A stretch of 64,000 nucleotides of DNA from Burkholderia sp. HI2500 (GTDB taxonomy: Bacteria; Pseudomonadota; Gammaproteobacteria; Burkholderiales; Burkholderiaceae). The position numbers and the translations under genes are program-made. This document shows, piece by piece, positions 18,321 through 26,306 of this stretch; the first letter of the stretch is position 1, and each line of letters begins with the position of its first letter. The DNA is taken from contig NZ_NKFL01000004.1 in NCBI RefSeq assembly GCF_002223055.1, positions 434,001 through 498,000 on the forward strand, given 5' to 3'. The notes under the pieces are model-generated. The model searched no databases. It was not told where the DNA came from and worked only from the letters and a program-made list of their open reading frames with translations.

Positions 18321-19643
18321 ATGTTCAAGGCGATCGACGCGCCGGCGGCCGGCGCGAAGCCGCGGCGCACGCCGCTCACGCGCGAGCAGGTCAAGGGCTT
18401 CTGGGCCGTGTATGCGGGCTGGGTGCTCGACGGCGTGGATTCGGTGATCTACGCGCTGGTGCTGATTCCGGCGCTGACCGAGCTGCTGCCGGCGTCCGGC
18501 ATCGCGGCGACGCCCGCAAATCTCGGGATGTACGGCTCGATCCTGTTCGCGCTGTTCCTGATCGGCTGGGGGCTGTCGTTCATCTGGGGGCCGCTCGCCG
18601 ACCGCTTCGGCCGCGTCCGCACGCTCGCCGCGAGCATCCTGATCTACTCGGTGTTCACCGGCGCGGCCGCGTTCGTGCACGACGTGTGGGCGCTGGCCGC
18701 GTGCCGGCTGATCGCCGGGATCGGCGTCGGCGGCGAATGGGCGCTCGCGGGTACCTACGTCGCCGAAAGCTGGCCGGAAGACCGCCGCAAGATGGGCGCC
18801 GGCTACCTGCAGACGGGCTACTACTTCGGCTTCTTCATCGCGGCGTGCCTGAACTACACGATCGGTGCGACCTACGGGTGGCGCGCGATGTTCCTGTGCG
18901 GCCTCGCGCCCGCGCTGCTCGCGGTGTTCACCGTGATGCGCGTGAAGGAGCCCGGCCAGTGGCGCCGGCATGACGCACGCGACGGCGACGTGGCCGACGC
19001 ACGGCGCGCCCATCCGCTGCGCGAGATCTTCGCGCCGGCCTTCCTGCGCCGCACGGTGACGAGCGCGAGCCTCGTCGGCGTCGCGATCGTCGGGCTGTGG
19101 GCCGGCTCCGTGTACGAGGCGAGCGCGGTCAGCACGCTGGCGGCGCGTGCGGGCATCGACCACATCGGCGCGATGCGGCTCGCATCGATCGGCGCGGCGA
19201 TCCTGTCGTGCGCGACGATCGTCGGCTGCCTGGTGGCGCCGTGGCTGTCCGAACGGCTCGGCCGGCGCACGGCGCTCGGCGTGTATTTCGCGGGCATGGC
19301 CGCATCGATCGTGTTCGCGTTCGGCTGGGCGTTTTACCAGCCGAACGGGCTCGCGGCGTTCATGGTGTCGCTGGCGTTCCTCGGTTTCTTCGGCGGCAAT
19401 TTCGCGATCTTCTCGCTATGGCTGCCCGAGCAGTACCCGACGCGCGTACGAGCCACCGCGTTCGCGTTCAACGCGTCGGTCGGCCGTTTCATCGGCGCGG
19501 GCGTGAACTTCCTGCTCGGCGCCGCGATACACGGCTACGGATCGCTCGGCGTGCCGGTCGCATGGACCGCGGCCGTGTTCGGGCTCGGCATCCTGATTCT
19601 GCCGTTCGCGGTCGAAACGCGTCACCAGACATTGCCCGAATGA
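18321..19643 (+). CDS. MFS carboxylate/proton symporter
   Basis: A 440-residue major facilitator with twelve membrane segments. It has the loop 2-3 signature GPLADRFGRVRT and the metabolite:H+ symporter features GGEWALAGTYVAESWP and RGWRAMF-type TYGWRAMFLCG. The ATG at 18321 follows GGAGACGAAG; a longer in-frame reading is rejected. It is followed by a CoA-transferase and a CoA decarboxylase, so its cargo is probably a carboxylic acid that is then activated. Confidence 0.88.
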   Translation: MFKAIDAPAAGAKPRRTPLTREQVKGFWAVYAGWVLDGVDSVIYALVLIPALTELLPASGIAATPANLGMYGSILFALFLIGWGLSFIWGPLADRFGRVRTLAASILIYSVFTGAAAFVHDVWALAACRLIAGIGVGGEWALAGTYVAESWPEDRRKMGAGYLQTGYYFGFFIAACLNYTIGATYGWRAMFLCGLAPALLAVFTVMRVKEPGQWRRHDARDGDVADARRAHPLREIFAPAFLRRTVTSASLVGVAIVGLWAGSVYEASAVSTLAARAGIDHIGAMRLASIGAAILSCATIVGCLVAPWLSERLGRRTALGVYFAGMAASIVFAFGWAFYQPNGLAAFMVSLAFLGFFGGNFAIFSLWLPEQYPTRVRATAFAFNASVGRFIGAGVNFLLGAAIHGYGSLGVPVAWTAAVFGLGILILPFAVETRHQTLPE

Positions 19644-19704
19644 GCGGCACGCCGCGATCGTCCGCCAACACGCCACACCTCGTCATCAATATCAGGAGTC
19701 CGGA

Positions 19705-20928
19705 ATGCAGGCATTACAAGGAATCAAGGTCGTCGATCTGAGCCGCGCGCTGTCGGGGCCGTTCTGCTCGATGGTGCTCGCCGATCTCGGCGCCGACGTG
19801 ATCAAGGTCGAGTCGGGGCCGCACGGCGACATGAGCCGCGCATGGGGGCCGTTCGATCGCGGCGTGAGCACGTACTACCTGTCCTGCAATCGCAACAAGC
19901 GCGGCATCTGCGTGGATTTCCGGCAGCCGGCCGGCCTCGACGTCGTGCGTCGGCTGATCGCGCAGGCCGATGTCGTGATCGAGAATTTCAAGGCGGGCAC
20001 GATGGACGCGATGGGGCTCGGCTATGCCGCGCTGAGTGCGCGCGATCCGCGGCTCGTGATGGGCAGCGTCACCGCGTTCGGCCCGCGTGGCCCGTTGCGT
20101 GACTGGCCGGGCTTCGACCAGATTGCGCAGGGCTATGCGGGGCTGATGAGCCTCACCGGTTTTCCCGACGGCGAGCCGACCCGCACGGGCACCGCGATCG
20201 GCGATCTCAGCTCGGGGATGTGGGTCGCGACCGGCGTGATGGCGGCGCTCTACGAGCGTGAGCGCACCGGGCGCGGGCAGCATGTCGGCACGTCGCTGCT
20301 CGAAAGCCTCGTTTCGCTGCTGAGCGTGCACGGGCAACGCTACCTGAGCCTCGGCGACGTGCCGCGCCGCACCGGCAATGCGCATGCGGTGATCGCGCCG
20401 TACGGCGTGTTCGAGACGGCCGACGGGCCGCTCAACCTCGCGCCGATCACGACCGACATGTGGCTGCGGCTGTGCCAGTTGCTGGACCTGCCCGAGCTGC
20501 CGAACGATCCGCGCTTCGCGACCAACGATGCGCGCGTCGCACACCGCGACGCACTGAAAGCGTTGCTCGAAAGCCGGCTGCGCACGCGCGGCAAGCGCGA
20601 ATGGACGCAGCGTTTCGTCGAAGCCGGACTGCCGGCCGGGCCGATCAACACGCTCGACGAAGTGTTCGACGATCCGCAGCTCGCGCATTGCGGGCTGGTC
20701 GAGCCGGTCGCGCATCCGACGCTCGGCACGCTGCGCCAGGTCGTCACGCCGCTCGGCGGGATGGGCGACGAGATGCCGGCGCCGCGCACGCGTCATGCGC
20801 CGCCGCTGCTCGGCGAGCATACGGTCGACGTGCTGCGCGAAGCCGGCTACGGCGACGACGCAATCGACGCGCTGCTGGCCGAGCGCGCGATCTTCCAGGC
20901 GGAAGCGGTGGCGGAGGCCGTGCAATGA
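19705..20928 (+). CDS. CaiB/BaiF-type (class III) CoA-transferase
   Basis: A 407-residue family III CoA-transferase. The N-terminal LSGPFCSMVLADLGADVIKVE, NRNKRGICVDF and ENFKAGTMD motifs are typical. The likely catalytic Asp lies in TAIGDLSSGMW near residue 175. It transfers CoA between acids, often from succinyl-CoA or the reaction product. AGGAGTCCGGA precedes ATG. Its last bases overlap the next gene, implying coupled expression with the decarboxylase. Confidence 0.93.
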   Translation: MQALQGIKVVDLSRALSGPFCSMVLADLGADVIKVESGPHGDMSRAWGPFDRGVSTYYLSCNRNKRGICVDFRQPAGLDVVRRLIAQADVVIENFKAGTMDAMGLGYAALSARDPRLVMGSVTAFGPRGPLRDWPGFDQIAQGYAGLMSLTGFPDGEPTRTGTAIGDLSSGMWVATGVMAALYERERTGRGQHVGTSLLESLVSLLSVHGQRYLSLGDVPRRTGNAHAVIAPYGVFETADGPLNLAPITTDMWLRLCQLLDLPELPNDPRFATNDARVAHRDALKALLESRLRTRGKREWTQRFVEAGLPAGPINTLDEVFDDPQLAHCGLVEPVAHPTLGTLRQVVTPLGGMGDEMPAPRTRHAPPLLGEHTVDVLREAGYGDDAIDALLAERAIFQAEAVAEAVQ

Positions 20929-21734
20929 GCGACACGACGAAACACGAAGGGGCGTCGAACGTGACGGTCGACAGGGTCGGCGAGCGGATCGCGCGCGTGC
21001 GGTTCGCGAATCCGGCGCGACGGCATGCGCTCGATGCACCGTTGCTCGATGCACTCGTGGCGCACCTCGATGCACTGGCCGAACAGCGTCCGCCACCCGT
21101 CGTGATCCTGTCGAACGACGGCAACGGCGACGTGTGGAGCGCGGGGCACGACCTGCGCGAACTGGCCGACGATCGCGATCCGCTCGCCTACGGCAAGCCG
21201 CTCGAACGGGCGCTGCGGCGCGTGCGGACCTATCCGGGCGCGGTGATCGCGGCGGTGTCGGGTTCGGCGTGGGGCGGGGCGGTCGATCTCGTGATGAGCT
21301 GCGACCTGGTGGTCGCGGCGCGCGACGCGCGTTTCGCGATGACGCCCGCGAACATCGGCCTGCCGTATTCGATGAGCGGGCTGCTGCGCTTCTACGACAA
21401 CCTGCCGATCCACGTGCTGAAGGAGATGTTCTTCTGCGCGCAGCCGCTCGATGCGGAGCGTGCCGCGCATCACGGGCTCGTGAACCGGCTGGCCGACGCG
21501 CGCGGCGTCGACGATGCGGCGCTCGACGTCGCGCGCACGATCGCCGCGAAGGCGCCGCTCGCGGTGTACGCCGTGAAGGAGCAGTTGCGCGTGCTGCAGG
21601 ACGCGCGGCCGTTGCCGGCCGATGCGGTCGAACGGATTGCCGAGCTTCGCCGGCAAGCGTGCAAAGGCGCGGATTTCGACGAAGGGTTGCGTGCGTTTTC
21701 AGAACGTCGCGCGCCGGTGTTTCGCGGCGTCTAG
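20925..21734 (+). CDS. Methylmalonyl-CoA decarboxylase-like crotonase
   Basis: A 269-residue enoyl-CoA hydratase/isomerase-fold protein. Several stretches match E. coli ScpB/YgfG, a methylmalonyl-CoA decarboxylase: WSAGHDLRELADDRDPLAYG, SGSAWGGAVDLVMSCDLVV, FAMTPANIGLPYSMSG and KAPLAVYAVKEQLRVL. ATG at 20925 overlaps the CoA-transferase stop. The expected product is propionyl-CoA from methylmalonyl-CoA, or acetyl-CoA from malonyl-CoA. The substrate assignment follows from the family and its neighbours. Confidence 0.88.
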   Translation: MSDTTKHEGASNVTVDRVGERIARVRFANPARRHALDAPLLDALVAHLDALAEQRPPPVVILSNDGNGDVWSAGHDLRELADDRDPLAYGKPLERALRRVRTYPGAVIAAVSGSAWGGAVDLVMSCDLVVAARDARFAMTPANIGLPYSMSGLLRFYDNLPIHVLKEMFFCAQPLDAERAAHHGLVNRLADARGVDDAALDVARTIAAKAPLAVYAVKEQLRVLQDARPLPADAVERIAELRRQACKGADFDEGLRAFSERRAPVFRGV

Positions 21735-21853
21735 GCGATAGGGTGTGCGAGCGGGGCGCGCGAGCGGTGAAAAGCATGCGGACGCGCGCGTGTCGTTGCG
21801 CAGGTATCGGTTGCGTCATGCGCGGCCGCCGTCGCGTGCCGCGTCGCCGCGCG

Positions 21854-22393
21854 TCACATGCCGAGCGCGTGCACGCCGACGAGCAACAGCGCGCCGATCG
21901 CGATCAGCAGCAGCGCGTGAATGCGCGTGTAAATCACGCACAGCGTCGACGCAACCGCGATTGCCCGTGCGGCCCAGCCGCCGTCGAGCGCCTGCAGCAG
22001 CACCCACACCGACGCGAGGATCATGCCCGCCGCGACCGGGCGCAGGCCGGCCTCGAGCGCGATCTGCCAGCGTGCGTCCTGGTGCCGCCGCCACAGATGC
22101 GCGACGCCGTAGATCAGGAACGCGGTCGGGCCGAACAGCGCGAGCGTCGCGATCACCGCGCCCCAGAAGCCGGCGACCTGCCAGCCGATCAACGTGGCCA
22201 GCAGCGAGCCGGGGCCCGGCGCCATCCGTGCGATCGCGAAGTCGTTCACGAATTGCGTGGCGCTCATCCAGTGATGCACGTCGGCGACCTGCCGCTGGAT
22301 GTCGGCGATGATTGCCTGTCCGCCGCCGATCGTCGCGATCGACAGCGGCGCGAACACGCCGAACAGCGCGGCGTAGCGTTGCATTGCGGTCAT
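21854..22393 (-). CDS. Chromate transporter, second short-chain CHR subunit
   Basis: A 179-residue single CHR domain (SIATIGGGQAIIADIQRQ, FAIARMAPGPGSLLATLIGW) with about six membrane segments. Short-chain CHR proteins work as two-gene pairs. Its ATG overlaps the partner's stop by four bases. The pair exports chromate in characterised cases, but other CHR proteins have unknown cargo. Confidence 0.9.
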   Translation of the reverse strand: MTAMQRYAALFGVFAPLSIATIGGGQAIIADIQRQVADVHHWMSATQFVNDFAIARMAPGPGSLLATLIGWQVAGFWGAVIATLALFGPTAFLIYGVAHLWRRHQDARWQIALEAGLRPVAAGMILASVWVLLQALDGGWAARAIAVASTLCVIYTRIHALLLIAIGALLLVGVHALGM

Positions 22394-23037
22394 CGCGTGT
22401 CGCTCCCGGCCGGCGTTGCGGCCGCGCGGCGGTATTCGAGCGCGACGCTCAGCGTGCCGCCCACCAGCACGGTCCACACGAGCGGCCAGTGCAGCACGGC
22501 CACCGACACGAACGTGAGCGCCATTACCGCGAACGGCAACGTGCGGCGCGGCAATCGGCGCACGGCGGTGATCGCCATCGAGATCGACAGCCCGATCGCC
22601 GCGGCTGCCGCGCCGGCGAGCGCGACGTGCGTGAGCGGAAAGCGCGTGAGGGTCGAGAATGCGATGCCGAACAGCACGATCAGCACGGCGGGCGGCGCGA
22701 TGATGCCGGTGAAGCCGGCCACCGCGCCGCGCCATCCGGCGAGCCGGTAGCCGATCCAGATCGCGAGGTTCTTCACGTTGACGCCCGGCAGCGCCTGCGA
22801 CAGCGCGAGGCCGTTGAGGAACGCCTCCTCGTCGAGCCAGCGCCGCTCGTAGACGAAGTCGCGCATCATCCGCCCGCTGAGCCCGCCGCCGAAGCTGGTC
22901 AGGCCGATCTGCGAGAACGCGATGAACAGCGCGAGGACGCCGGGCGGCTGCGCGTCGCCTGCTGGCGGTGCAGGTGAAGCGGCGGAGGAGGGCGGCGGCA
23001 TCGGTGGGCGGTGCGTGGCGGTTGGGCGGTCACCCAT
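22390..23037 (-). CDS. Chromate transporter, first short-chain CHR subunit
   Basis: A 215-residue CHR-domain protein. After a proline-rich 30-residue head, SQIGLTSFGGGLSGRMMRDFV and LALSQALPGVNVKNLAIWIGYRLAG are family motifs. It is the first gene of a coupled pair that together forms the antiparallel transporter. A perfect 20-base dyad lies 14-35 bases upstream and may be its operator. Confidence 0.9.
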   Translation of the reverse strand: MGDRPTATHRPPMPPPSSAASPAPPAGDAQPPGVLALFIAFSQIGLTSFGGGLSGRMMRDFVYERRWLDEEAFLNGLALSQALPGVNVKNLAIWIGYRLAGWRGAVAGFTGIIAPPAVLIVLFGIAFSTLTRFPLTHVALAGAAAAAIGLSISMAITAVRRLPRRTLPFAVMALTFVSVAVLHWPLVWTVLVGGTLSVALEYRRAAATPAGSDTR

Positions 23038-23050
23038 GTTAGCAAGCGGA

Positions 23051-23072
23051 CCCTGTCAGCACGCTGACAGGG
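23051..23072. promoter_or_regulatory. Perfect dyad upstream of the chromate transporter
   Basis: CCCTGTCAGC-AC-GCTGACAGGG is a perfect 10-base inverted repeat with a two-base centre, ending 14 bases before the start codon on the minus strand. Its size and symmetry suit a dimeric repressor. No regulator gene adjoins it, so the binding protein is unknown. Confidence 0.6.
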
Positions 23073-23150
23073 GCTCGGCGGCGATGTGATGAAAGCCTTC
23101 GGCCGAGTCGACAAGTGCATTCCGGTGCACTCAGTTCATCCATCGGCCCA

Positions 23151-23205
23151 GCACATCAGCACATCAAACATCAAGCATCAACGCATCAGCGCATCCCGCG
23201 CATTC
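23151..23205. repeat. Degenerate tandem repeat of a CATCA core
   Basis: About seven imperfect copies of a 6-8 base unit built on GCACATCA/GCATCA lie head to tail between the chromate transporter and the DeoR gene. A six-base dyad AGTGCA/TGCACT (23114-23131) lies just before. Function unknown; slippage-prone sequence is one reading. Confidence 0.5.
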
Positions 23206-23227
23206 GCGTGAACGCAACCCTTCGCCG

Positions 23228-23983
23228 CTACGCGCGCACGACCGTCACCCCGGCCGCCTCGATCGGCTTCGTCAGCGCGGCGTCGGTTTCCTTTTCGACC
23301 ACGACGGTATGCGCCAGCGTGAGCTCGCCGATCACGAACTGCGACGCCGCGCGCAGCTTCGACTGCGACGCGAGCACGACCGTCTCGGCCGCGCGTTCGG
23401 CGAGCGCGCGCTTGATCGCCGCTTCCTCGAAATCGCCGGTGCTGAGCCCCGCGACCGGATGCACGCCCGTGACGCCCATGAAGTACAGGTCCGCATGAAT
23501 GCGCGCAATGCCCTCCATCGCCGCCGCGCCGACGGCCACGATCGAATGCTTGTAGAGCCGCCCGCCGATCAGGATCACGTCGATCGACGGATGCGCGGCG
23601 AGCGCCACCGCGACACTCGGGCTGTGCGTGACGATCGTCGCGCGCAGATCGGCCGGCAACTGGCTGACGAGCAGCGCCGAGGTTGTGCCGCCGTCGACGA
23701 TCGCTACCTGGCCGGGTGCGATCATCTCCGCGGCCCGCCGCGCGACGCGCCGCTTCTCCGCCGTCTCGAGCGCCTCGCGCTGCGCGAACGGCGCAACGGC
23801 GGGCGACGCCGGCAGCGCACCGCCATGCACGCGCTGCAGCAGGCCTTCGGCCGAGAGCTCACGCAGGTCGCGGCGGACAGTATCTTCGGACACGCCGAAT
23901 TGCGCGCTCAGTTCGACTGCCAGCACCTGGCCGTCGCGCGCGAGTGCGTCGAGGATCGCTTTCTTGCGTTGTGTCGTCAGCAT
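23228..23983 (-). CDS. DeoR/GlpR-family transcriptional regulator
   Basis: A 251-residue DeoR-type repressor. The N-terminal helix-turn-helix (RKKAILDALARDGQVLAVELSAQFGVSEDTVRRDLREL) and the sugar-phosphate-binding domain (IVDGGTTSALLVSQLP, VILIGGRLY) are complete. It is divergent from a NUDIX-DUF4406 pair with 81 bases between the starts. Two identical ten-base direct repeats lie next to its own start codon, a likely operator. The effector is probably a phosphorylated sugar or nucleotide sugar. Confidence 0.92.
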   Translation of the reverse strand: MLTTQRKKAILDALARDGQVLAVELSAQFGVSEDTVRRDLRELSAEGLLQRVHGGALPASPAVAPFAQREALETAEKRRVARRAAEMIAPGQVAIVDGGTTSALLVSQLPADLRATIVTHSPSVAVALAAHPSIDVILIGGRLYKHSIVAVGAAAMEGIARIHADLYFMGVTGVHPVAGLSTGDFEEAAIKRALAERAAETVVLASQSKLRAASQFVIGELTLAHTVVVEKETDAALTKPIEAAGVTVVRA

Positions 23984-23988
23984 CGTGG

Positions 23989-24018
23989 TTGCACGAATTT
24001 TCTTGAAGTTGCACGAAT
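23989..24018. promoter_or_regulatory. Direct-repeat operator candidate for the DeoR regulator
   Basis: TTGCACGAAT occurs twice (23989-23998 and 24009-24018), exactly 20 bases apart, with a partial third TGCACG at 24020-24025. DeoR-family proteins often bind repeated elements phased by helical turns. The repeats lie between the divergent regulator and NUDIX genes, so both may be controlled. Confidence 0.6.
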
Positions 24019-24064
24019 ATGCACGCTACCATGGGCGCCGTCTTTTGTCGAACCGGAGGCTGGG

Positions 24065-24664
24065 ATGGCTGCAACGCGAGACCGTGTCCGCATCGTCGAG
24101 ACGACGGTGCTGTCCGATGACTGGTATGTGCTGAAGAAGGTGACGTTCGATTTCCTGCGCCGCGACGGAACGTGGCAGCGCCTGAGCCGCGAGACGTACG
24201 ATCGCGGCCATGGCGCGACCATCCTGCTGCGCAACGCCGGGACGGGCGACGTGCTGCTGACGCGGCAGTTCCGGATGCCGGCGTTCGTCAGCGGGCACGA
24301 CGGCATGCTGCTCGAGGCCGCCGCCGGCCTGCTCGACGACGCGACGCCCGAAGCGCGCATCCGCGCGGAGGCCGAGGAGGAGACCGGCTATCGCGTGCGC
24401 GGCGTGCGCAAGGTGTTCGAGGCGTTCATGAGCCCCGGCTCGGTGACGGAGAAGCTGCATTTCTTCGTCGGCGAATACGATGCGTCGCTGCGCACCGGCG
24501 ACGGCGGCGGCGTCGCGGAAGAGGGCGAGGATCTCGAGGTCGTCGAGATGCCGCTGCAGGCAGCGCTCGACGCGATCGAGCGCGGCGAGATCGTCGATGC
24601 GAAGACGATCATGCTGCTCCAGTACGTCGCGCTGCGGGAAACCGCCGGCGCGCGCACGGCATGA
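24065..24664 (+). CDS. NUDIX hydrolase, NudK/YffH (GDP-mannose pyrophosphatase-like) family
   Basis: A 199-residue NUDIX enzyme. Similarity to E. coli NudK is clear in GLLDDATPEARIR, AEEETGYRV, FMSPGSVTEKLHFFVGEYD and GEIVDAKTIMLLQY. The Nudix box keeps REx2EE-type residues, but the first Glu of the box is Thr here. Such enzymes hydrolyse nucleoside-diphosphate sugars, including ADP-ribose in relatives. GGAGG is near ATG 24065. Its stop overlaps the following start (ATGA). Confidence 0.9.
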   Translation: MAATRDRVRIVETTVLSDDWYVLKKVTFDFLRRDGTWQRLSRETYDRGHGATILLRNAGTGDVLLTRQFRMPAFVSGHDGMLLEAAAGLLDDATPEARIRAEAEEETGYRVRGVRKVFEAFMSPGSVTEKLHFFVGEYDASLRTGDGGGVAEEGEDLEVVEMPLQAALDAIERGEIVDAKTIMLLQYVALRETAGARTA

Positions 24665-25041
24665 CGCCGCTGCTCGTGCTGGTCGCCGGCCCCTATCGCA
24701 GCGGCACGGACGGCGACCCTGCTCGCATCGCCGCGAACCTGCACCGGCTGGAGGCGGCGGCGCTTGCCGTGTATCGCCGCGGACACGTGCCGATGATCGG
24801 CGAATGGGTTTCGCTGCCGCTCGCCGTTGCGGCCGGGTCGCGACAGGTCGGCGACGCGATCAGCGAGACGTTCCTGTATCCGGCCGCGCACCGGCTGCTG
24901 CGCCGCTGCGATGTGGTGCTGCGCATCGACGGCGCGTCGCGCGGGGCGGACACGGACGTCGGTCTTGCAAGACAGCTCGGCAAGCCGGTCTATTTCGCGG
25001 CCGACGACATTCCGGTCGCGCAGGACGATCCGGACAGCTGA
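24661..25041 (+). CDS. DUF4406 protein, nucleoside deoxyribosyltransferase-like fold
   Basis: A 126-residue protein with VLVAGPYRSGTDGDPARIAANL at the start and VVLRIDGASRGADTDVGLARQLGKPVYF near the end. These are the phosphate-loop and nucleotide-binding features of DUF4406 and related nucleoside 2-deoxyribosyltransferases. It is translationally coupled to the NUDIX gene. A role in cleaving or sensing a nucleotide or ADP-ribose derivative is inferred from fold and neighbour only. Confidence 0.78.
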   Translation: MTPLLVLVAGPYRSGTDGDPARIAANLHRLEAAALAVYRRGHVPMIGEWVSLPLAVAAGSRQVGDAISETFLYPAAHRLLRRCDVVLRIDGASRGADTDVGLARQLGKPVYFAADDIPVAQDDPDS

Positions 25042-25225
25042 TCAGGCGGGGAGGCGGCCAGCCGGAGCGCCGCCGGCCGCCCTCGGTATCGGCCGGCTGA
25101 CTGCATCACTCTGAGCCGGGCGAGCACCGGGTCAAGCCTTTGCATTGCGCATGCCGCGCCGCGCGCGAACCGGCGTATGATCGCGACGCCACCCGCGCAC
25201 CGCCCGACGCTACCTCCGTCCCATC

Positions 25226-26095
25226 ATGCCGCTTTCCGATTCCGCTGACGCCACCGCTGCTGCTGCCGCGCAACTGCCCGCCGATCTCGTCGCTGCCGCC
25301 GTCGCCGCGCTCGCGCGCGCCGACGCGTTGCTCGTGACGGCCGGCGCCGGTATCGGCGTCGATTCCGGGCTGCCCGATTTTCGCGGCACGGACGGCTTCT
25401 GGCGTGCGTATCCGGCGCTGCGCCACGAGCGTTTCGAATTCCACGAGATCGCCTCGCCGCATGCATTCCGGGCACGCGCGCCGCTCGCGTGGGGCTTCTA
25501 CGGGCACCGTCTGGCGCTTTACCGCGCGACGGAGCCGCATGCGGGCTTCGCGATCCTGCGCCGCTGGATCGACGCGATGCCGAACGGCGGCTTCGTGCTG
25601 ACGAGCAACGTCGACGGCCAGTTCCAGAAAGCCGGCTTCGATCCGGCGCGGATCGTCGAGATCCACGGTTCGATCCACGCGATGCAGTGCCTGCGCCCCT
25701 GTTCGGACGACACATGGGAGGCGGCGCCGTTCGTGCCGGACGTCGACGAAGCCACCTGCCGCCTCGTCGGCGACATGCCGCGTTGTCCGCATTGCGGCGG
25801 CCTTGCGCGACCGAACATCCTGATGTTCGGTGACGCCGGCTGGCTCGGGGCGCGCTACGACGCGCAGGAGCGTGCGCTGGAAGACTGGCTCGCGCGGGCC
25901 GGGCGCGTCGCCGTAGTCGAGATCGGCGCGGGCACCGCGATCCCGACCGTGCGTCTGCTGAGCGAACGGCTCGGTGCCGACGTGATCCGCATCAACGCAC
26001 GCGAAGCGCATGCGCGCCGGGCGGACGTGATCGGCCTGAAGGGCGGTGCGCTGGCGACGCTGAGCGTGCTCGACGCAGCCTGGCAACGCGCGTGA
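25226..26095 (+). CDS. Sir2-family NAD-dependent protein deacylase
   Basis: A 289-residue sirtuin. The NAD-binding GAGIGVDSGLPDFRG (about 39-53), TSNVDGQF (about 130), catalytic His in EIHGSIH (about 147) and the C-terminal EIGAGTAIP loop are intact. Zinc ligands appear as CLRPC and CPHC. It removes acyl groups from lysine, consuming NAD+ and giving O-acyl-ADP-ribose. It lies 184 bases after the NUDIX-DUF4406 pair and may be functionally linked. Confidence 0.93.
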   Translation: MPLSDSADATAAAAAQLPADLVAAAVAALARADALLVTAGAGIGVDSGLPDFRGTDGFWRAYPALRHERFEFHEIASPHAFRARAPLAWGFYGHRLALYRATEPHAGFAILRRWIDAMPNGGFVLTSNVDGQFQKAGFDPARIVEIHGSIHAMQCLRPCSDDTWEAAPFVPDVDEATCRLVGDMPRCPHCGGLARPNILMFGDAGWLGARYDAQERALEDWLARAGRVAVVEIGAGTAIPTVRLLSERLGADVIRINAREAHARRADVIGLKGGALATLSVLDAAWQRA

Positions 26096-26116
26096 GCCTG
26101 CGGGCGCGCTCACGAC

Positions 26117-26143
26117 CCGAACGCCCCGAACGGGCCGAACGGG
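26117..26143. repeat. Three tandem 9-base repeats
   Basis: CCGAACGCC, CCGAACGGG and CCGAACGGG lie head to tail just after the sirtuin stop. They lie about 160-190 bases upstream of crcB. No function is assigned. Confidence 0.6.
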
Positions 26144-26248
26144 CCGGCATCCCGCAGGCGGTCGCCGTTGCAGGTGCGCGGCGAATCCGCATACAGTTCA
26201 GCGTGTGCCGCCCGCGCACGCGCGATCGGCGTCCGGGAGCGGACCTCG

Positions 26249-26286
26249 CCCCGGGCAACCGGGGGCCGGCGGCTGACTCCAGCCGC
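26249..26286 (+). promoter_or_regulatory. Two adjacent hairpins in the crcB leader
   Basis: CCCCGG-GCAA-CCGGGG (26249-26264, a GNRA tetraloop) is followed by GCGGCTG-ACTC-CAGCCGC (26269-26286). They lie 20-58 bases before the crcB start. The segment GGCTGACTCC is reminiscent of, but does not match, the fluoride riboswitch end, so only a structured leader is claimed. Confidence 0.45.
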
Positions 26287-26306
26287 ATCTTCGACCGGGA
26301 GCGCCC

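Noticed and set aside
26096..26306. Fluoride riboswitch before crcB
   Set aside because: The GGCTGA/CTCC scraps do not add up to the consensus pseudoknot; kept only as a structured-leader finding.
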